A stretch of 56,121 nt of DNA from Chloroflexota bacterium (GTDB lineage: Bacteria > Chloroflexota > Anaerolineae > Anaerolineales > Villigracilaceae): the NCBI GenBank assembly GCA_013152325.1, contig JAADGN010000118.1, positions 1 to 56,121 on the forward strand. Reading direction: 5' to 3'. The notes beneath the pieces were generated by a model, which made no database searches, was not told the origin of the DNA, and saw only the letters and a program-made list of their open reading frames with translations. Of this stretch, positions 42,235-50,957 are shown in pieces. The position numbers and the translations under genes were made by a program. Positions within the stretch are counted from its first letter, which is position 1, and every line of letters begins with the position of its first letter.

Positions 42235-42257
42235 TTATGGCGTACAGACCGCCGTAA
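42235..42257. promoter_or_regulatory. TetR-type operator (inverted repeat)
   Basis: TTATGGCG and CGCCGTAA arms (7 of 8 paired) separated by 7 bases. It overlaps the -10 element and start region of the tetR promoter, as expected for autorepression. Confidence 0.6.
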
Positions 42258-42284
42258 TCTATCATGGCTTGAAGGTTATGTCAA
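42256..42284 (-). promoter_or_regulatory. Promoter of the tetR-exporter operon
   Basis: On the minus strand a consensus TTGACA (42279-42284), 17 bases, then TAGATT (42256-42261). About 70 bases before the TetR ATG. The remaining sequence to 42440 shows no gene. Confidence 0.7.
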
Positions 42285-42442
42285 TGGGTCTGGCGGCACG
42301 GCAGCAGTTCTCGGGATGACGTATCGCTGCGAGCCTGCATGGGCGCAGCACTCTCCCGGGCTGCTTCGTCGCGAAAAACGCTCCCCGCGGCGGCGCATTT
42401 GTGATCGCCGGCGGTGCGGGTATGCGGACGAGGCCGGGAATC

Positions 42443-42467
42443 AAAAAGAGCAGCCTCGAGGCTGCTC
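42443..42467 (-). terminator. Rho-independent terminator of the pentose phosphate operon
   Basis: GAGCAGCC-TCGA-GGCTGCTC palindrome (42448-42467) followed on the minus strand by TTTTT. 17 bases after the zwf stop. Confidence 0.9.
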
Positions 42468-42483
42468 TCCCGGTTCGTAAAGA

Positions 42484-43962
42484 TCACTTCTTGTGGATGT
42501 GTTCATCGCTGCCGTACAACCAGGCGCGTCCGTCGCGGGCCAGCAGTTCGTCCGCGGCTGGCGGCCCCCATGTGCCGGGATCGTAACTTGCCAGCGGCGG
42601 TTCGTTGGTCTGCTCCCAGGCATGGATGATGGGATCGATCAGGCCCCAGGCCGTCTCCACCTCGTCGGCGCGGGTGAAGAGGGCCGCATCGCCCTGCAGG
42701 GCGTCCAGCAGCAGGCGTTCGTAGGCTTCCGGGATGGCGGTCAGGCCGAAGGAGTCCGCGTAGTGGAACTCCATGTCCACGGAGCGCATCTCGGCGACCG
42801 TATCCGGCACCTTGGCCTCGAAGCGCAGATGGATGCCCTCGTCCGGGTGCAGGTACAGCACCAGCATGTCGGGCGTCATTTGCTTGCCGGGCGGCAGCGG
42901 GAACATCGTGTGCGGCGGTTCCTTGAACTGGATGATGATCTGGGTCAGTTTTTCGGCCAGCGCCTTGCCGGAGCGCAGGTAGAACGGCACACCCTTCCAG
43001 CGCCAGTTGTCGATGACGAAGCGCAGCGCGGCATAGGTCGGCGTGATCGAGTCGGGGGCGACGCCCTCTGTTTCGCAGTAGCCGCAATACTGCGCCCGCA
43101 CGGTCTCGCTGGCGACTTCATCCGGCGTGATCGGATCGATCGCGCGCAGCACTTTCACTTTCTCGTTGCGCAGCGCGTCGGCGTCGAAGGAAGCGGGCGG
43201 CTCCATGGCCACCAGCGTCAGCAATTGCATCAGGTGATTCTGGAACATGTCGCGCAGCACGCCCACGCCGTCGTAGTAACCGGCGCGGTGGCCCACGTCC
43301 ACTTTCTCGGCCACGGTGATCTGCACGTGGTCGATGTAGTTGCGGTTCCAGAGCGGCTCGAAGATGGTGTTGGCGAAGCGGAACATCAGGATGTTCTGCA
43401 CGGTCTCTTTGCCCAGGTAGTGGTCGATGCGGTAAATCTGGTCCTCGCCCAGCACCTGGTGGATCTGGACGTTGAGCGCCCGCGCCGATTCCAGGTCGGT
43501 GCCGAAGGGCTTTTCGATGACCACGTGCCGCCAGCCGCTGTCCTCGCGCACCTGCCCGGTCTCGCCGAGCAGGCCGATGATCTCCGGGAAGAGGCTGGGC
43601 GGGATCGCCAGGTAGTAGAGGCGGTTGGCCGTACCGGATTCCCGGGCGCTCAGGTCGGCGTCCAGTTTCTCGAAGTCGCTTTTGACGTCGTAATGGCCCT
43701 GGTGATAGGAAATGTGCGGCGCGAAGGCGCGCCATTCCTCTTCCTTGAACTCGTAGGGAGCGAACTGATCCAACCCCTCTCGCAAGTGGACCTGGAACTG
43801 GTCGTCTTCGAACGGCGTTCCGCCAAACCCGACGATGTGCAGGCGCTTCGGCAGGCGTCCCTTGCGGAACAGGTTGAACAGCGAGGGGATGAGTTTGCGG
43901 CGCGTCAGGTCGCCCGACGCGCCGAAGATGACGATGGAGGTGGGGATGTCGTTGTTTGGCAT
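42484..43962 (-). CDS. zwf: Glucose-6-phosphate 1-dehydrogenase
   Basis: 492 residues; oxidises glucose 6-phosphate to 6-phosphogluconolactone with NADP, first step of the oxidative pentose phosphate pathway. The dinucleotide motif FGASGDLTRRKL is at 13-24, EKPFGTDLESA at 150-160 and the active-site signature RIDHYLGKE at 178-186 with its catalytic His. Normal length for the family. It begins 4 bases after the gnd stop and is last in the pgl-HAD-gnd-zwf operon. Confidence 0.95.
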   Translation of the reverse strand: MPNNDIPTSIVIFGASGDLTRRKLIPSLFNLFRKGRLPKRLHIVGFGGTPFEDDQFQVHLREGLDQFAPYEFKEEEWRAFAPHISYHQGHYDVKSDFEKLDADLSARESGTANRLYYLAIPPSLFPEIIGLLGETGQVREDSGWRHVVIEKPFGTDLESARALNVQIHQVLGEDQIYRIDHYLGKETVQNILMFRFANTIFEPLWNRNYIDHVQITVAEKVDVGHRAGYYDGVGVLRDMFQNHLMQLLTLVAMEPPASFDADALRNEKVKVLRAIDPITPDEVASETVRAQYCGYCETEGVAPDSITPTYAALRFVIDNWRWKGVPFYLRSGKALAEKLTQIIIQFKEPPHTMFPLPPGKQMTPDMLVLYLHPDEGIHLRFEAKVPDTVAEMRSVDMEFHYADSFGLTAIPEAYERLLLDALQGDAALFTRADEVETAWGLIDPIIHAWEQTNEPPLASYDPGTWGPPAADELLARDGRAWLYGSDEHIHKK

Positions 43963-43966
43963 GTTT

Positions 43967-44872
43967 TTAAGCCTTCTTGACGGCGTGCCCGCCGAACTGG
44001 TGGCGCATGGCGGCCAGCAGACGGGCGGCGTAATTGTCCTCGCGGCGGCTGACGAAGCGCGCCTGCAAGGCCAGCGTGATGACCGGCGCGGGGATGTCCA
44101 GGTCCATCGCCTCGGCCACGGTCCAGCGGCCTTCGCCTGAGTCGGCCACCCAGGGTTTGATTTCCGACAGCGATTCGTCCCCGTTCAGGGCGTTGGCGGT
44201 CAGGTCGAGCAGCCAGGAGCGGACGACGCTGCCGTAGCGCCAGATTTCGGCGATCTGGTGCAGACTGAGGCCGAATTCCTCTTTGGCTTTCATGATCTCG
44301 AAGCCCTCGGCGTAGGCCTGCATCAGGCCGTATTCGATGCCGTTGTGCACCATCTTGACGAAGTGCCCCGCGCCGTTCGGCCCGACGTACCCCCAGCCCT
44401 TGTCGGGCGCGGGCGCCAGCGTCTCGAAAATGGGACGATGCCGCTCGACGGTTTCCGGCTCGCCGCCGATCATCATGCTGTAGCCCTCGGCCAGCCCCCA
44501 CACGCCGCCGCTGGTGCCCACGTCGATGAAGTGGATGCTTTTCCCGGCGAGCGATGCGGCGCGGCGCATGGAATCCTTGTAATTGGAGTTGCCGCCGTCG
44601 ATGACCGTGTCGCCCGCCTCCAGGGCTTCGGACAGCGCGCTCACCGTGCTCTCGGTGATCTTCCCGGACGGAACCATGATCCAGACCGAGCGCGGCGCGG
44701 CGAGCTTGACGGTTATCTCCTCGAGACTGCGTGCGCCCTCGGCCCCGGCTTCCTCGGCGGCGAGGATGGCGGCCTCGTTCACGTCGTACGCCACCACGCG
44801 GTGACCGCCGCGCAGCAGGCGGGTTGCCATGTTGCGTCCCATTTTGCCCAAACCGACCATTGCTATATCCAT
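43967..44872 (-). CDS. gnd: 6-phosphogluconate dehydrogenase, short decarboxylating type
   Basis: 301 residues from ATG 44872 (AAAGGAGAG upstream; a longer upstream reading has no site). N-terminal Rossmann motif VGLGKMGRNMATRL (6-19), GGNSNYKDS and VGTSGGVWGL at the substrate site, and NGAGHFVKMVHNGIEYGLMQ with the catalytic Lys-His-Asn. This is the short GndA/YqeC-type enzyme (about 300 residues, often NAD-preferring) rather than the 470-residue form. It makes ribulose 5-phosphate, CO2 and reduced cofactor. Confidence 0.94.
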   Translation of the reverse strand: MDIAMVGLGKMGRNMATRLLRGGHRVVAYDVNEAAILAAEEAGAEGARSLEEITVKLAAPRSVWIMVPSGKITESTVSALSEALEAGDTVIDGGNSNYKDSMRRAASLAGKSIHFIDVGTSGGVWGLAEGYSMMIGGEPETVERHRPIFETLAPAPDKGWGYVGPNGAGHFVKMVHNGIEYGLMQAYAEGFEIMKAKEEFGLSLHQIAEIWRYGSVVRSWLLDLTANALNGDESLSEIKPWVADSGEGRWTVAEAMDLDIPAPVITLALQARFVSRREDNYAARLLAAMRHQFGGHAVKKA

Positions 44873-44975
44873 GTTTTTCTCTCCTTTGTGCCTGTCATTG
44901 CGAGAACGGCAGGATTCGTGCTGTTTCGGGGTCTCCTGACCCCGAAACACATTTGACCGCAGGTCTCCCGTTCCG

Positions 44976-45710
44976 TTATTTTTGTTCTGTTGTCAGCTCC
45001 CGCACGACCTCGGGCAGGCGGGAGGCCTCGTCCACGATCCAGCGTTTGGCTAATCCGCTGCTGGCATGGACGGCCCGCCGCGTGAGCGGTGTGGTGACCG
45101 CGATACAGTGCATCCCGGCGGCCAGCGCGGCCTGTACGCCGCTCGGCGAATCTTCGATCACCAGGCAGTCCCGCGGGGGGACGCCCAACTCGTCCGCCAC
45201 CAGGTGGTAGATCTCGGGGTCGGGCTTGGCGTGTTTGACGTCATCGCGTGAGGCCACGAAATCGAAGTCCTTTTGCAGGTCGAGGATCCGCAGGATGCGC
45301 GTCACCTGCGGGCAGTAGGACATGGTCGCCAGGCCGACCTTGCAGTGCGTGCGGCGGGCCTCCTCCAGCAGGGCCACGGTGTGCGGCCAGACGTGCGCGC
45401 GCACCACGTCGGGATCGGCGATCATCTTGCGGTACATTTCCAGACGGATCTGTGTGTAGGCCTGCCAGGGACGGGCGACGCCGAACTCGTCCATGCGGGC
45501 GCGGGCGGCGGCCTCCAGGCCAAAGCGTTCCAGCAGCGTTTGCGAGACCGCGCGGCGCGACAGGCCGACCACGTCCTTGAAGGCCTCCAGCACGTCGGCC
45601 TCGTGCAGCGCGGGCTTGAGCGTCACCGCGGCGCGGGCGTAGGCCAGCGCCTTCATTTTTTCGGTCTGGACGAGCGTGCCGTCCAGGTCGAAGATCATGG
45701 CATGGATCAA
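44976..45710 (-). CDS. HAD-superfamily sugar-phosphatase/phosphoglucomutase-like protein
   Basis: 244 residues. HAD motif I is FDLDGTLVQT (7-16), motif II near LATMSYC, motif III Lys in KHAKPDPEIY, and motif IV VIEDSPSGVQAA. The alpha-helical cap (15-85) puts it in the beta-phosphoglucomutase/phosphatase branch. It overlaps pgl by 4 bases and precedes gnd, so it probably dephosphorylates or isomerises a sugar phosphate connected with the pentose phosphate route, perhaps as damage control. Substrate unknown. Confidence 0.85.
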   Translation of the reverse strand: MIHAMIFDLDGTLVQTEKMKALAYARAAVTLKPALHEADVLEAFKDVVGLSRRAVSQTLLERFGLEAAARARMDEFGVARPWQAYTQIRLEMYRKMIADPDVVRAHVWPHTVALLEEARRTHCKVGLATMSYCPQVTRILRILDLQKDFDFVASRDDVKHAKPDPEIYHLVADELGVPPRDCLVIEDSPSGVQAALAAGMHCIAVTTPLTRRAVHASSGLAKRWIVDEASRLPEVVRELTTEQK

Positions 45711-46465
45711 GATGCGCTCCTGTCGTTGAGTTGACGCGCCGCGGCCTCGTCTGCCAGCCAGGTGACCTCGCCCTCGCGAGGCTGGATCCGCTGCGCGGGC
45801 CAGCGGGTGGGGTCGTGCGCTCCCCGCAGCGTGGCGGCCAGGGCGTCGGCCTTTTCCGCGCCGCTGACCAGGAAGAAGACCTGCCGGGCGCGGTTGAAGA
45901 CCGGCGGGGTGAGCGTCACGCGCTGGGCGGGGCGCCCGTCGTAATCGGCGGTCACGGCCAGGGTGGGGGAGGCTGCCCCAGCGTCCGGGGGCGAGCCGGG
46001 GAAGAGCGAGGCGGTGTGTCCGTCCGCGCCCAGGCCGAGCAGGACGAGGTCGAAGCGAGGCCAGTCGAGTCCTGCATCCGCATAGGCGCGCAATTGTCTG
46101 GCGTAATCCTGGGCGGCCTGCTTGGGAGGCAGTTCGCCGCGCATCCGGTGGATGTTTTCCTCCGGCGCGGGCACGCGGTCGAAGATGATCTGGCGCACCT
46201 GGCCGTAGTTGCTGCCCGCGTCATCCGGCGGGACGCAGCGCTCGTCGCCCCAGAACCAGTGGATATGCGCCCAGGGCAGGCTGTCGGCGAGGGGCGGCGC
46301 GGCCAGCAGTTGATACAGCCGGCGCGGCGTGCCCCCGCCCGCAAGCGCGACCAGGCAGCGCCCGCGCGCCTTCACGGCCCGGGTCGCGATCTCGGCGAAA
46401 CGCGCCGCCGCCCACTGGCTGAGTTCCTCATGGTTGGCAAAAATTTCTGTCTTTGATGTGTTCAT
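45707..46465 (-). CDS. pgl: 6-phosphogluconolactonase
   Basis: 252 residues from ATG 46465 (an earlier in-frame ATG lacks support). SOL/DevB family: GGGTPRRLYQLL binds the phosphate, WFWGDERCVPPDD and GLGADGHTASLFPG are the family signatures with the catalytic His. It hydrolyses the zwf product to 6-phosphogluconate. First gene of the four-gene operon. Confidence 0.94.
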   Translation of the reverse strand: MNTSKTEIFANHEELSQWAAARFAEIATRAVKARGRCLVALAGGGTPRRLYQLLAAPPLADSLPWAHIHWFWGDERCVPPDDAGSNYGQVRQIIFDRVPAPEENIHRMRGELPPKQAAQDYARQLRAYADAGLDWPRFDLVLLGLGADGHTASLFPGSPPDAGAASPTLAVTADYDGRPAQRVTLTPPVFNRARQVFFLVSGAEKADALAATLRGAHDPTRWPAQRIQPREGEVTWLADEAAARQLNDRSAS

Positions 46466-46475
46466 AGGCTGTCTC

Positions 46476-46481
46476 ATTATA
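46476..46481 (-). promoter_or_regulatory. -10 box of the pentose phosphate operon
   Basis: TATAAT on the minus strand, only 11 bases before the pgl ATG, implying a near-leaderless transcript. The -35 region is weak (TTATTT at a 19-base distance). Confidence 0.5.
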
Positions 46482-46700
46482 CGCCTCATGGATAAGGATA
46501 AAATAAGTTGCGGGGGTGGTCGTCACTTTGGGGGCGAGGGTCGCGGTTCGTTCGACTCTCGCGCAAGGCTCCACGCTTAAGTACCGTGACGCCTCTTGCA
46601 GAAATCCCCGATTTTCACCCGCCAACGCCAAGAAAAGCCATTTTGCACAAGATGTATTATATGACCAGATGCCGTTTGCGTGGGAATGCTTACGCTGGGA

Positions 46701-46709
46701 TGATAGAAT
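46701..46709 (+). promoter_or_regulatory. Possible -10 element of the AlkZ-like gene
   Basis: TGATAGAAT ends 6 bases before the ATG, with TTGCGT about 20 bases upstream. The lack of a ribosome site fits leaderless translation. The rest of 46482-46700 shows no gene or strong structure. Confidence 0.35.
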
Positions 46710-46715
46710 CGACCC

Positions 46716-47582
46716 ATGTCTGAACTTTCGATGGAACGATTGCAGGCGCACCGCGCCCGGAGTTTTGGCCTGCTGGCCGGGACCCGGGTCGCTACCCCGG
46801 CCCAGGCATTGGATTTTGTCAATGCGCGCGGCTTCGCTTATTTCTGGCCCATCAAGGGTGTGACCCTGCCCTCGCTGTGGACGGCGGTCGCCGGAGACCG
46901 GCCCGTGCCCAACAATCACGATGACCCCGGTCACGTCACCTGGCGCTGGAAGGACGAGGCGCTGGGAAAGCGCATCTGGTATTACGCCAAAGTCTTGCGC
47001 AAAAAAGCGACCATCATCTCGCTGGAGGCTGCGCCCTATTTCTATGCCCTGAGCGAGAATTACGGTTCCCCCGAGGAAGATTACCTGATCGCCTACCAGG
47101 AAGGACGCCTGACGCGGGCCGCCAAACTGGTCTATGAAGCCCTGCTGGACGAAGGCCCGCTCAACACGATCAACCTGCGCCGCGCCGCTCGTCTGGCCAA
47201 CGCCAAAAGCTCGGAGTTCAACCGCGCGCTGGAAGTGTTGCAAGCGGATTTCAAGGTCCTGCCGGTCGGCGTCTCGGACGCGGGCGCCTGGCATTACTCG
47301 CATATCTACGACCTCGTGCCGAGACATTATCCCGACCTGCCCGGGCAGGCCCGTCACATCGGCGAAGCGGAAGCGCGCGAGAAACTTCTGGAACTGTATT
47401 TCCAGTCCGTGGGGGCGGCGCAAATGCGGGACGTGGACAAGCTGTTCCGCTGGGGAAACGCGGTCACGGAACGGGCGGTCAGGCGGCTGGTGGAAAAGGG
47501 GATCGTCTTGGAAGGGCTGACGCGGGAGGACAAGCGCGGGGAGTGGCTGGCGCTGGCGGAGTCAGACCTCGGAGGTCTTTAA
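46716..47582 (+). CDS. Winged-helix protein related to AlkZ/YcaQ DNA glycosylases
   Basis: 288 residues. Pattern ATPAQALDFVNARGFAYFWP, a helical middle section and a winged-helix-like part (EGPLNTINLRRAARLANAKS, EFNRALEVLQADFKVLPVGV) resemble the HTH_42/AlkZ-type fold of interstrand-crosslink glycosylases, though shorter than typical YcaQ (about 400). The catalytic Gln-x-Asp/Gln motif is not evident. The last codons (DLGGL, TAA) are inside a 35-bp palindromic repeat, so the natural C-terminus may have been replaced. Confidence 0.55.
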   Translation: MSELSMERLQAHRARSFGLLAGTRVATPAQALDFVNARGFAYFWPIKGVTLPSLWTAVAGDRPVPNNHDDPGHVTWRWKDEALGKRIWYYAKVLRKKATIISLEAAPYFYALSENYGSPEEDYLIAYQEGRLTRAAKLVYEALLDEGPLNTINLRRAARLANAKSSEFNRALEVLQADFKVLPVGVSDAGAWHYSHIYDLVPRHYPDLPGQARHIGEAEAREKLLELYFQSVGAAQMRDVDKLFRWGNAVTERAVRRLVEKGIVLEGLTREDKRGEWLALAESDLGGL

Positions 47583-47597
47583 GACCTCCGAGGTCTG
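47563..47597. repeat. 35-bp palindromic repeat, copy 1
   Basis: Arms CAGACCTCGGAGGTCTT and AAGACCTCCGAGGTCTG around a single T. Identical to the copy at 56031-56065. It overlaps the 3' end of the AlkZ-like gene and supplies its stop codon. It lies between two convergent genes and could act as a transcription barrier, although there is no proper T-run. Confidence 0.9.
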
Positions 47598-47644
47598 GCG
47601 ATCTTTTGTTCCAACTTAAGGATTGTTTAAATAGCTTCTTAGAT

Positions 47645-49033
47645 TCAAGCCCAGGTTGATTTTGCCAATCGGGTTGTATGCGCTGCCAATTCACGAATAG
47701 AGAGTACTTCCTTGCCCTTGATATAGGTTTCCAAGCGGTCGTTGAGGGGGTTTGCCCATTTCTTTGGCACACCATGCATAATCCCCAGGATGGTGCCAAC
47801 CAGGCCAGCATTGCAATCTACATCGTTACCAGCCTTCGCCAGCAGCGACATGCTGTGTGTGAAATCGCCCTCCCCGTACCACAGCGCGATAATGTCGGCG
47901 GCAATATTCGGATAAGCGTGAATCCAATTGTAGGCAGCGAATCGTGTCTGGGAAAATTCCAACGCGGCGTATGCATCGCTTTCCGTTGAGACTCGGTCCA
48001 AAATTTCCCTTATGACGGTGACATATTCGCTTTCCTGGGGGAGATACGCCAATCCGTCCAGCAAAGCAGCGCGCGGGTCATCACACACAAACGCCAAGGC
48101 GGTCAATACAGCAGCAAATATTCCTCCACATACGCCATTGCGTGCGTGCGAGACCACGCTATCAGTATAGGCCAGGCGCGCGGCTTCAAGCGGGTTCCCC
48201 GGCGCCAGCAAGCCGCATATCATGGTACGCATCTGCGCGCCAATCCAGTCCGAATAGGGGTTGTGCCAAGCACCCGATTGCGGCGGCATAATGCCCAAGT
48301 TCAGGTTGCGCAGCGCAACCCACTCTGCAGACCAACCAAATGGGATCTGCCGCACCCATTCCAAGCCCAATTCCCTCGAGGTCAGCCCCCGCCCCATACG
48401 CTCAAACACATCCAGAAGTATCAGTTCATAGACAACGTCATCGTTGGTGGTTTCTGGGGTAGTAACATAACCATCGATTTCCCCATAAACCGCGGCAATC
48501 TGCTTGCCGGTATAGCCTTCGATGGCAGTTCCAAATGCTCCACCTGCCAGTTGTCCCACCCAGCCTTGATAAATGCGCGCCTCATAATCAGCTTGCCATG
48601 TGGGTTGGTGATTGGAAATACGCGCCGTTTGCATAGCAGCAACAACCGCTTCCCAGCTATCAGGATAGCGAAACTGATGGTAAGGATGTTCTGGTATCAA
48701 CGGCGCTTCGTAGAGAGCTGCCTGTAACCTTGCTGTGAGAACGCGCAAACCATCTTTATCGCCAGCCTTGTGCAAGGCGATGCCCTCTTCGAGCAAAGCT
48801 TCCGCCTCCGATACATCATAACCTTGGTTGCCCTTAGCCTGTATCATTTCCTGGTAAGGTATCTCTGGCGCGCCAGAGCCTGGTACATGTGCAAACCAGA
48901 ACAGGTTGATCAGGGCATCGCCATGGGGAACTTCAAAACCCGCATCATACCACTCACTGGGGTGCACGCGTCGATCAAATGGGACAGCGGTATCACGCAG
49001 ATTTCGCTCTAAAAGCCAGGCCGATTTAATCAT
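47645..49033 (-). CDS. ADP-ribosylglycohydrolase-fold protein with N-terminal extension, predicted nucleosidase
   Basis: 462 residues from ATG 49033, overlapping the permease stop by 4 bases. The ARH/DraG domain starts at about 150: [14 protein letters not shown], the metal ligands TNDD (196-199) and [15 protein letters not shown] (403-417, Asp404 and Asp406). Residues 1-145 are an extra helical region absent from plain ARHs. Family members cleave N- or O-glycosidic bonds to ribose using Mg or Mn. As last gene of an operon with nucleoside-type importer and ribokinase, it most likely releases ribose from a nucleoside or ADP-ribose-like compound. This is inferred from context. Confidence 0.8.
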   Translation of the reverse strand: MIKSAWLLERNLRDTAVPFDRRVHPSEWYDAGFEVPHGDALINLFWFAHVPGSGAPEIPYQEMIQAKGNQGYDVSEAEALLEEGIALHKAGDKDGLRVLTARLQAALYEAPLIPEHPYHQFRYPDSWEAVVAAMQTARISNHQPTWQADYEARIYQGWVGQLAGGAFGTAIEGYTGKQIAAVYGEIDGYVTTPETTNDDVVYELILLDVFERMGRGLTSRELGLEWVRQIPFGWSAEWVALRNLNLGIMPPQSGAWHNPYSDWIGAQMRTMICGLLAPGNPLEAARLAYTDSVVSHARNGVCGGIFAAVLTALAFVCDDPRAALLDGLAYLPQESEYVTVIREILDRVSTESDAYAALEFSQTRFAAYNWIHAYPNIAADIIALWYGEGDFTHSMSLLAKAGNDVDCNAGLVGTILGIMHGVPKKWANPLNDRLETYIKGKEVLSIRELAAHTTRLAKSTWA

Positions 49034-49923
49034 GAGAGCACCGTCTCCTTCCTGCGAATCGAGTACACAAATAAGGCGATCAAAGTCGCCACGTATGGAA
49101 CCATGGAGGTAAACTGGGAAGGCAAAACGCGTTGCAGGAACAATCCCAACCCATCCGAAAAGCCAAAGAGGAGAGAGATCAGGGCAATACCCCAGGGGTT
49201 GCCATTTACCAAAATTACCGCTGCCAGGGAAATCCAGCCACGCCCGGCGGACATGTTTTCGGAGAACAGGGTGACATACCCCAGCGAAAGATACGCCCCC
49301 GCCAGCCCGCACAATGCCCCACAAATAATCAGCGACCAGATACGTACGCGATCCGCAGGGACGCCGCTGGTATCCAAGCAGGTTGGATTGTAACCCGCGG
49401 CGCGCAACCGTAGCCCAAAACGAGTCTTGAAGACCAGATACGCCACCCAGATGGTGATGATCAGCGTCAAGTAAACAATCAGGTTGTGCCCGCTGAGAAT
49501 CTCGCCCACGAGAGGAATATCCTTAATGAGCGGGATTTCAATATTTGGCACACTGACGATCCCAGGACCGGAAAAAGCGCCTTTCACCTTAAATATTTGC
49601 CGCAGGAAATAAGTTGTCGCTCCGAGCGCGAACAAATTCAAGCCAATGCCAGTGACAAACTCATCCGTTTTCAAGACTACCGAGAAGAGGATAAAAATCA
49701 CCGCCATCACCAGCGAAGCCAGAACGGCGAAGAGGATACCCATAAGCCATGAGTTGAAAAAATACGACCCGATGACGGCGAAAAAAGCGCCCGCCAGCAT
49801 CATGCCCTCCATGGCAATATTGAAAATGCCAGCATAGAAGGTAAGCGTCCCGCCAAGTGCTGCCAACAGGATAGGCGTAGCAGCTGTGATCATGCCATTG
49901 ATTAACCCGATTGCAATTTTCAT
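49030..49923 (-). CDS. Nucleoside-type ABC permease, second subunit (NupQ/YufQ-like)
   Basis: 297 residues, about eight helices. [30 protein letters not shown] at the N-terminus (positions 18-47) and the coupling loop [22 protein letters not shown] identify the BPD_transp_2 branch found with BmpA-type binding proteins. ATGA overlap with the other permease. Forms a heterodimeric channel for a purine or pyrimidine nucleoside (family inference). Confidence 0.88.
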   Translation of the reverse strand: MKIAIGLINGMITAATPILLAALGGTLTFYAGIFNIAMEGMMLAGAFFAVIGSYFFNSWLMGILFAVLASLVMAVIFILFSVVLKTDEFVTGIGLNLFALGATTYFLRQIFKVKGAFSGPGIVSVPNIEIPLIKDIPLVGEILSGHNLIVYLTLIITIWVAYLVFKTRFGLRLRAAGYNPTCLDTSGVPADRVRIWSLIICGALCGLAGAYLSLGYVTLFSENMSAGRGWISLAAVILVNGNPWGIALISLLFGFSDGLGLFLQRVLPSQFTSMVPYVATLIALFVYSIRRKETVLS

Positions 49924-50957
49924 ATTGCCCTCTCACGCATTTTGCGCCTTTCAGCCAGCTTGCTCGCAAGAATCTCCAAGTAACCGCGCCCAGCGACAAC
50001 CACCAGTACAATCACCGCTTGAATGACCATGATCAATTCGCTTGGTACGGCAGTGATGAGCTCCATTCCCAAAGCACCGGTTTGCAGGATAGCAAAGAAC
50101 AAGCCATATAACAATGTGGCGACGATACCATTGTTCGCCACCATAGCGATCATGACCCCATCCCAAGCATAATTTGCCCCGATATCCTTGATAAAACGGT
50201 GCGGGCCAGCCAAAACGACCAGTCCACCTGCTAGACCGGCAAGCGCGCCGGTCAGGAGCATGACCCACATATAATTGCGGTCAATTTCAACGCCGCCCAG
50301 GCGAGCAAAGAGATTGTTTTGTCCAGAAATACGCCATTCATACCCTGCCAGGCTGCGGGTAAAAATAAACCAGACCACCAGGACCGCGATGAACATAATG
50401 ATCACGCTGGTGTTGAAATCGCCCCATTCTGGCATCCAGCCGTTTTGATTTATGGGGGGTGTCATTGGCGAGTACGCGGCTTTATCAAAAAACCAGTAGG
50501 AGATCGCCCAGTAGGTGAAAAAATCGGCAATCATGTTCAACATTAGGGTGGTGATAAATTCGCTCATGTTGAACCAGTATCTCAGGAGCGCAGCCACGCC
50601 TGACCAAAGCGCGCCACCGAGCAATGCCAGAAAGATCAATATCGGCAGTAGCATTGCGGGGGGTAAATCCAGGTAAAGACCTCCAACTGTAGCCAACAGT
50701 GCGCCCATCAGAAGTTGTCCTGGCTGACCCAGATTGACCGGACCGGAAGCGAACGCCACCGATGCCGAGAGGCCGGTTAGCACCAGCGGTACGGAATTGC
50801 GCAGGGTGGTGGCAATTGAATACCAGTTGCCCAGGGAATAATTAAACAGCGCCAGGTAGGTTTCGATGGGCTGGTAGCCTTGCATGACCATGACCCCAGC
50901 ACCCAGTAGCATGGCAACAAAGATACCAACCAGACCGTTAATCAATTTTTGTCGCAT
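49920..50957 (-). CDS. Nucleoside-type ABC permease, first subunit (NupP/YufP-like)
   Basis: 345 residues from ATG 50957 (GGAAGGGA 7 bases upstream), overlapping the ATPase gene by 20 bases. About nine helices, with [20 protein letters not shown] and [10 protein letters not shown] typical of the larger permease of these systems. The loop [20 protein letters not shown] couples to the ATPase. Confidence 0.88.
   Translation of the reverse strand: MRQKLINGLVGIFVAMLLGAGVMVMQGYQPIETYLALFNYSLGNWYSIATTLRNSVPLVLTGLSASVAFASGPVNLGQPGQLLMGALLATVGGLYLDLPPAMLLPILIFLALLGGALWSGVAALLRYWFNMSEFITTLMLNMIADFFTYWAISYWFFDKAAYSPMTPPINQNGWMPEWGDFNTSVIIMFIAVLVVWFIFTRSLAGYEWRISGQNNLFARLGGVEIDRNYMWVMLLTGALAGLAGGLVVLAGPHRFIKDIGANYAWDGVMIAMVANNGIVATLLYGLFFAILQTGALGMELITAVPSELIMVIQAVIVLVVVAGRGYLEILASKLAERRKMRERAI

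Noticed and set aside
42493-43980. 495-codon open frame antisense to zwf
   Set aside because: Mirror frame of a highly conserved gene with GC-rich third positions. The product has no domain pattern, while the zwf motifs are complete.
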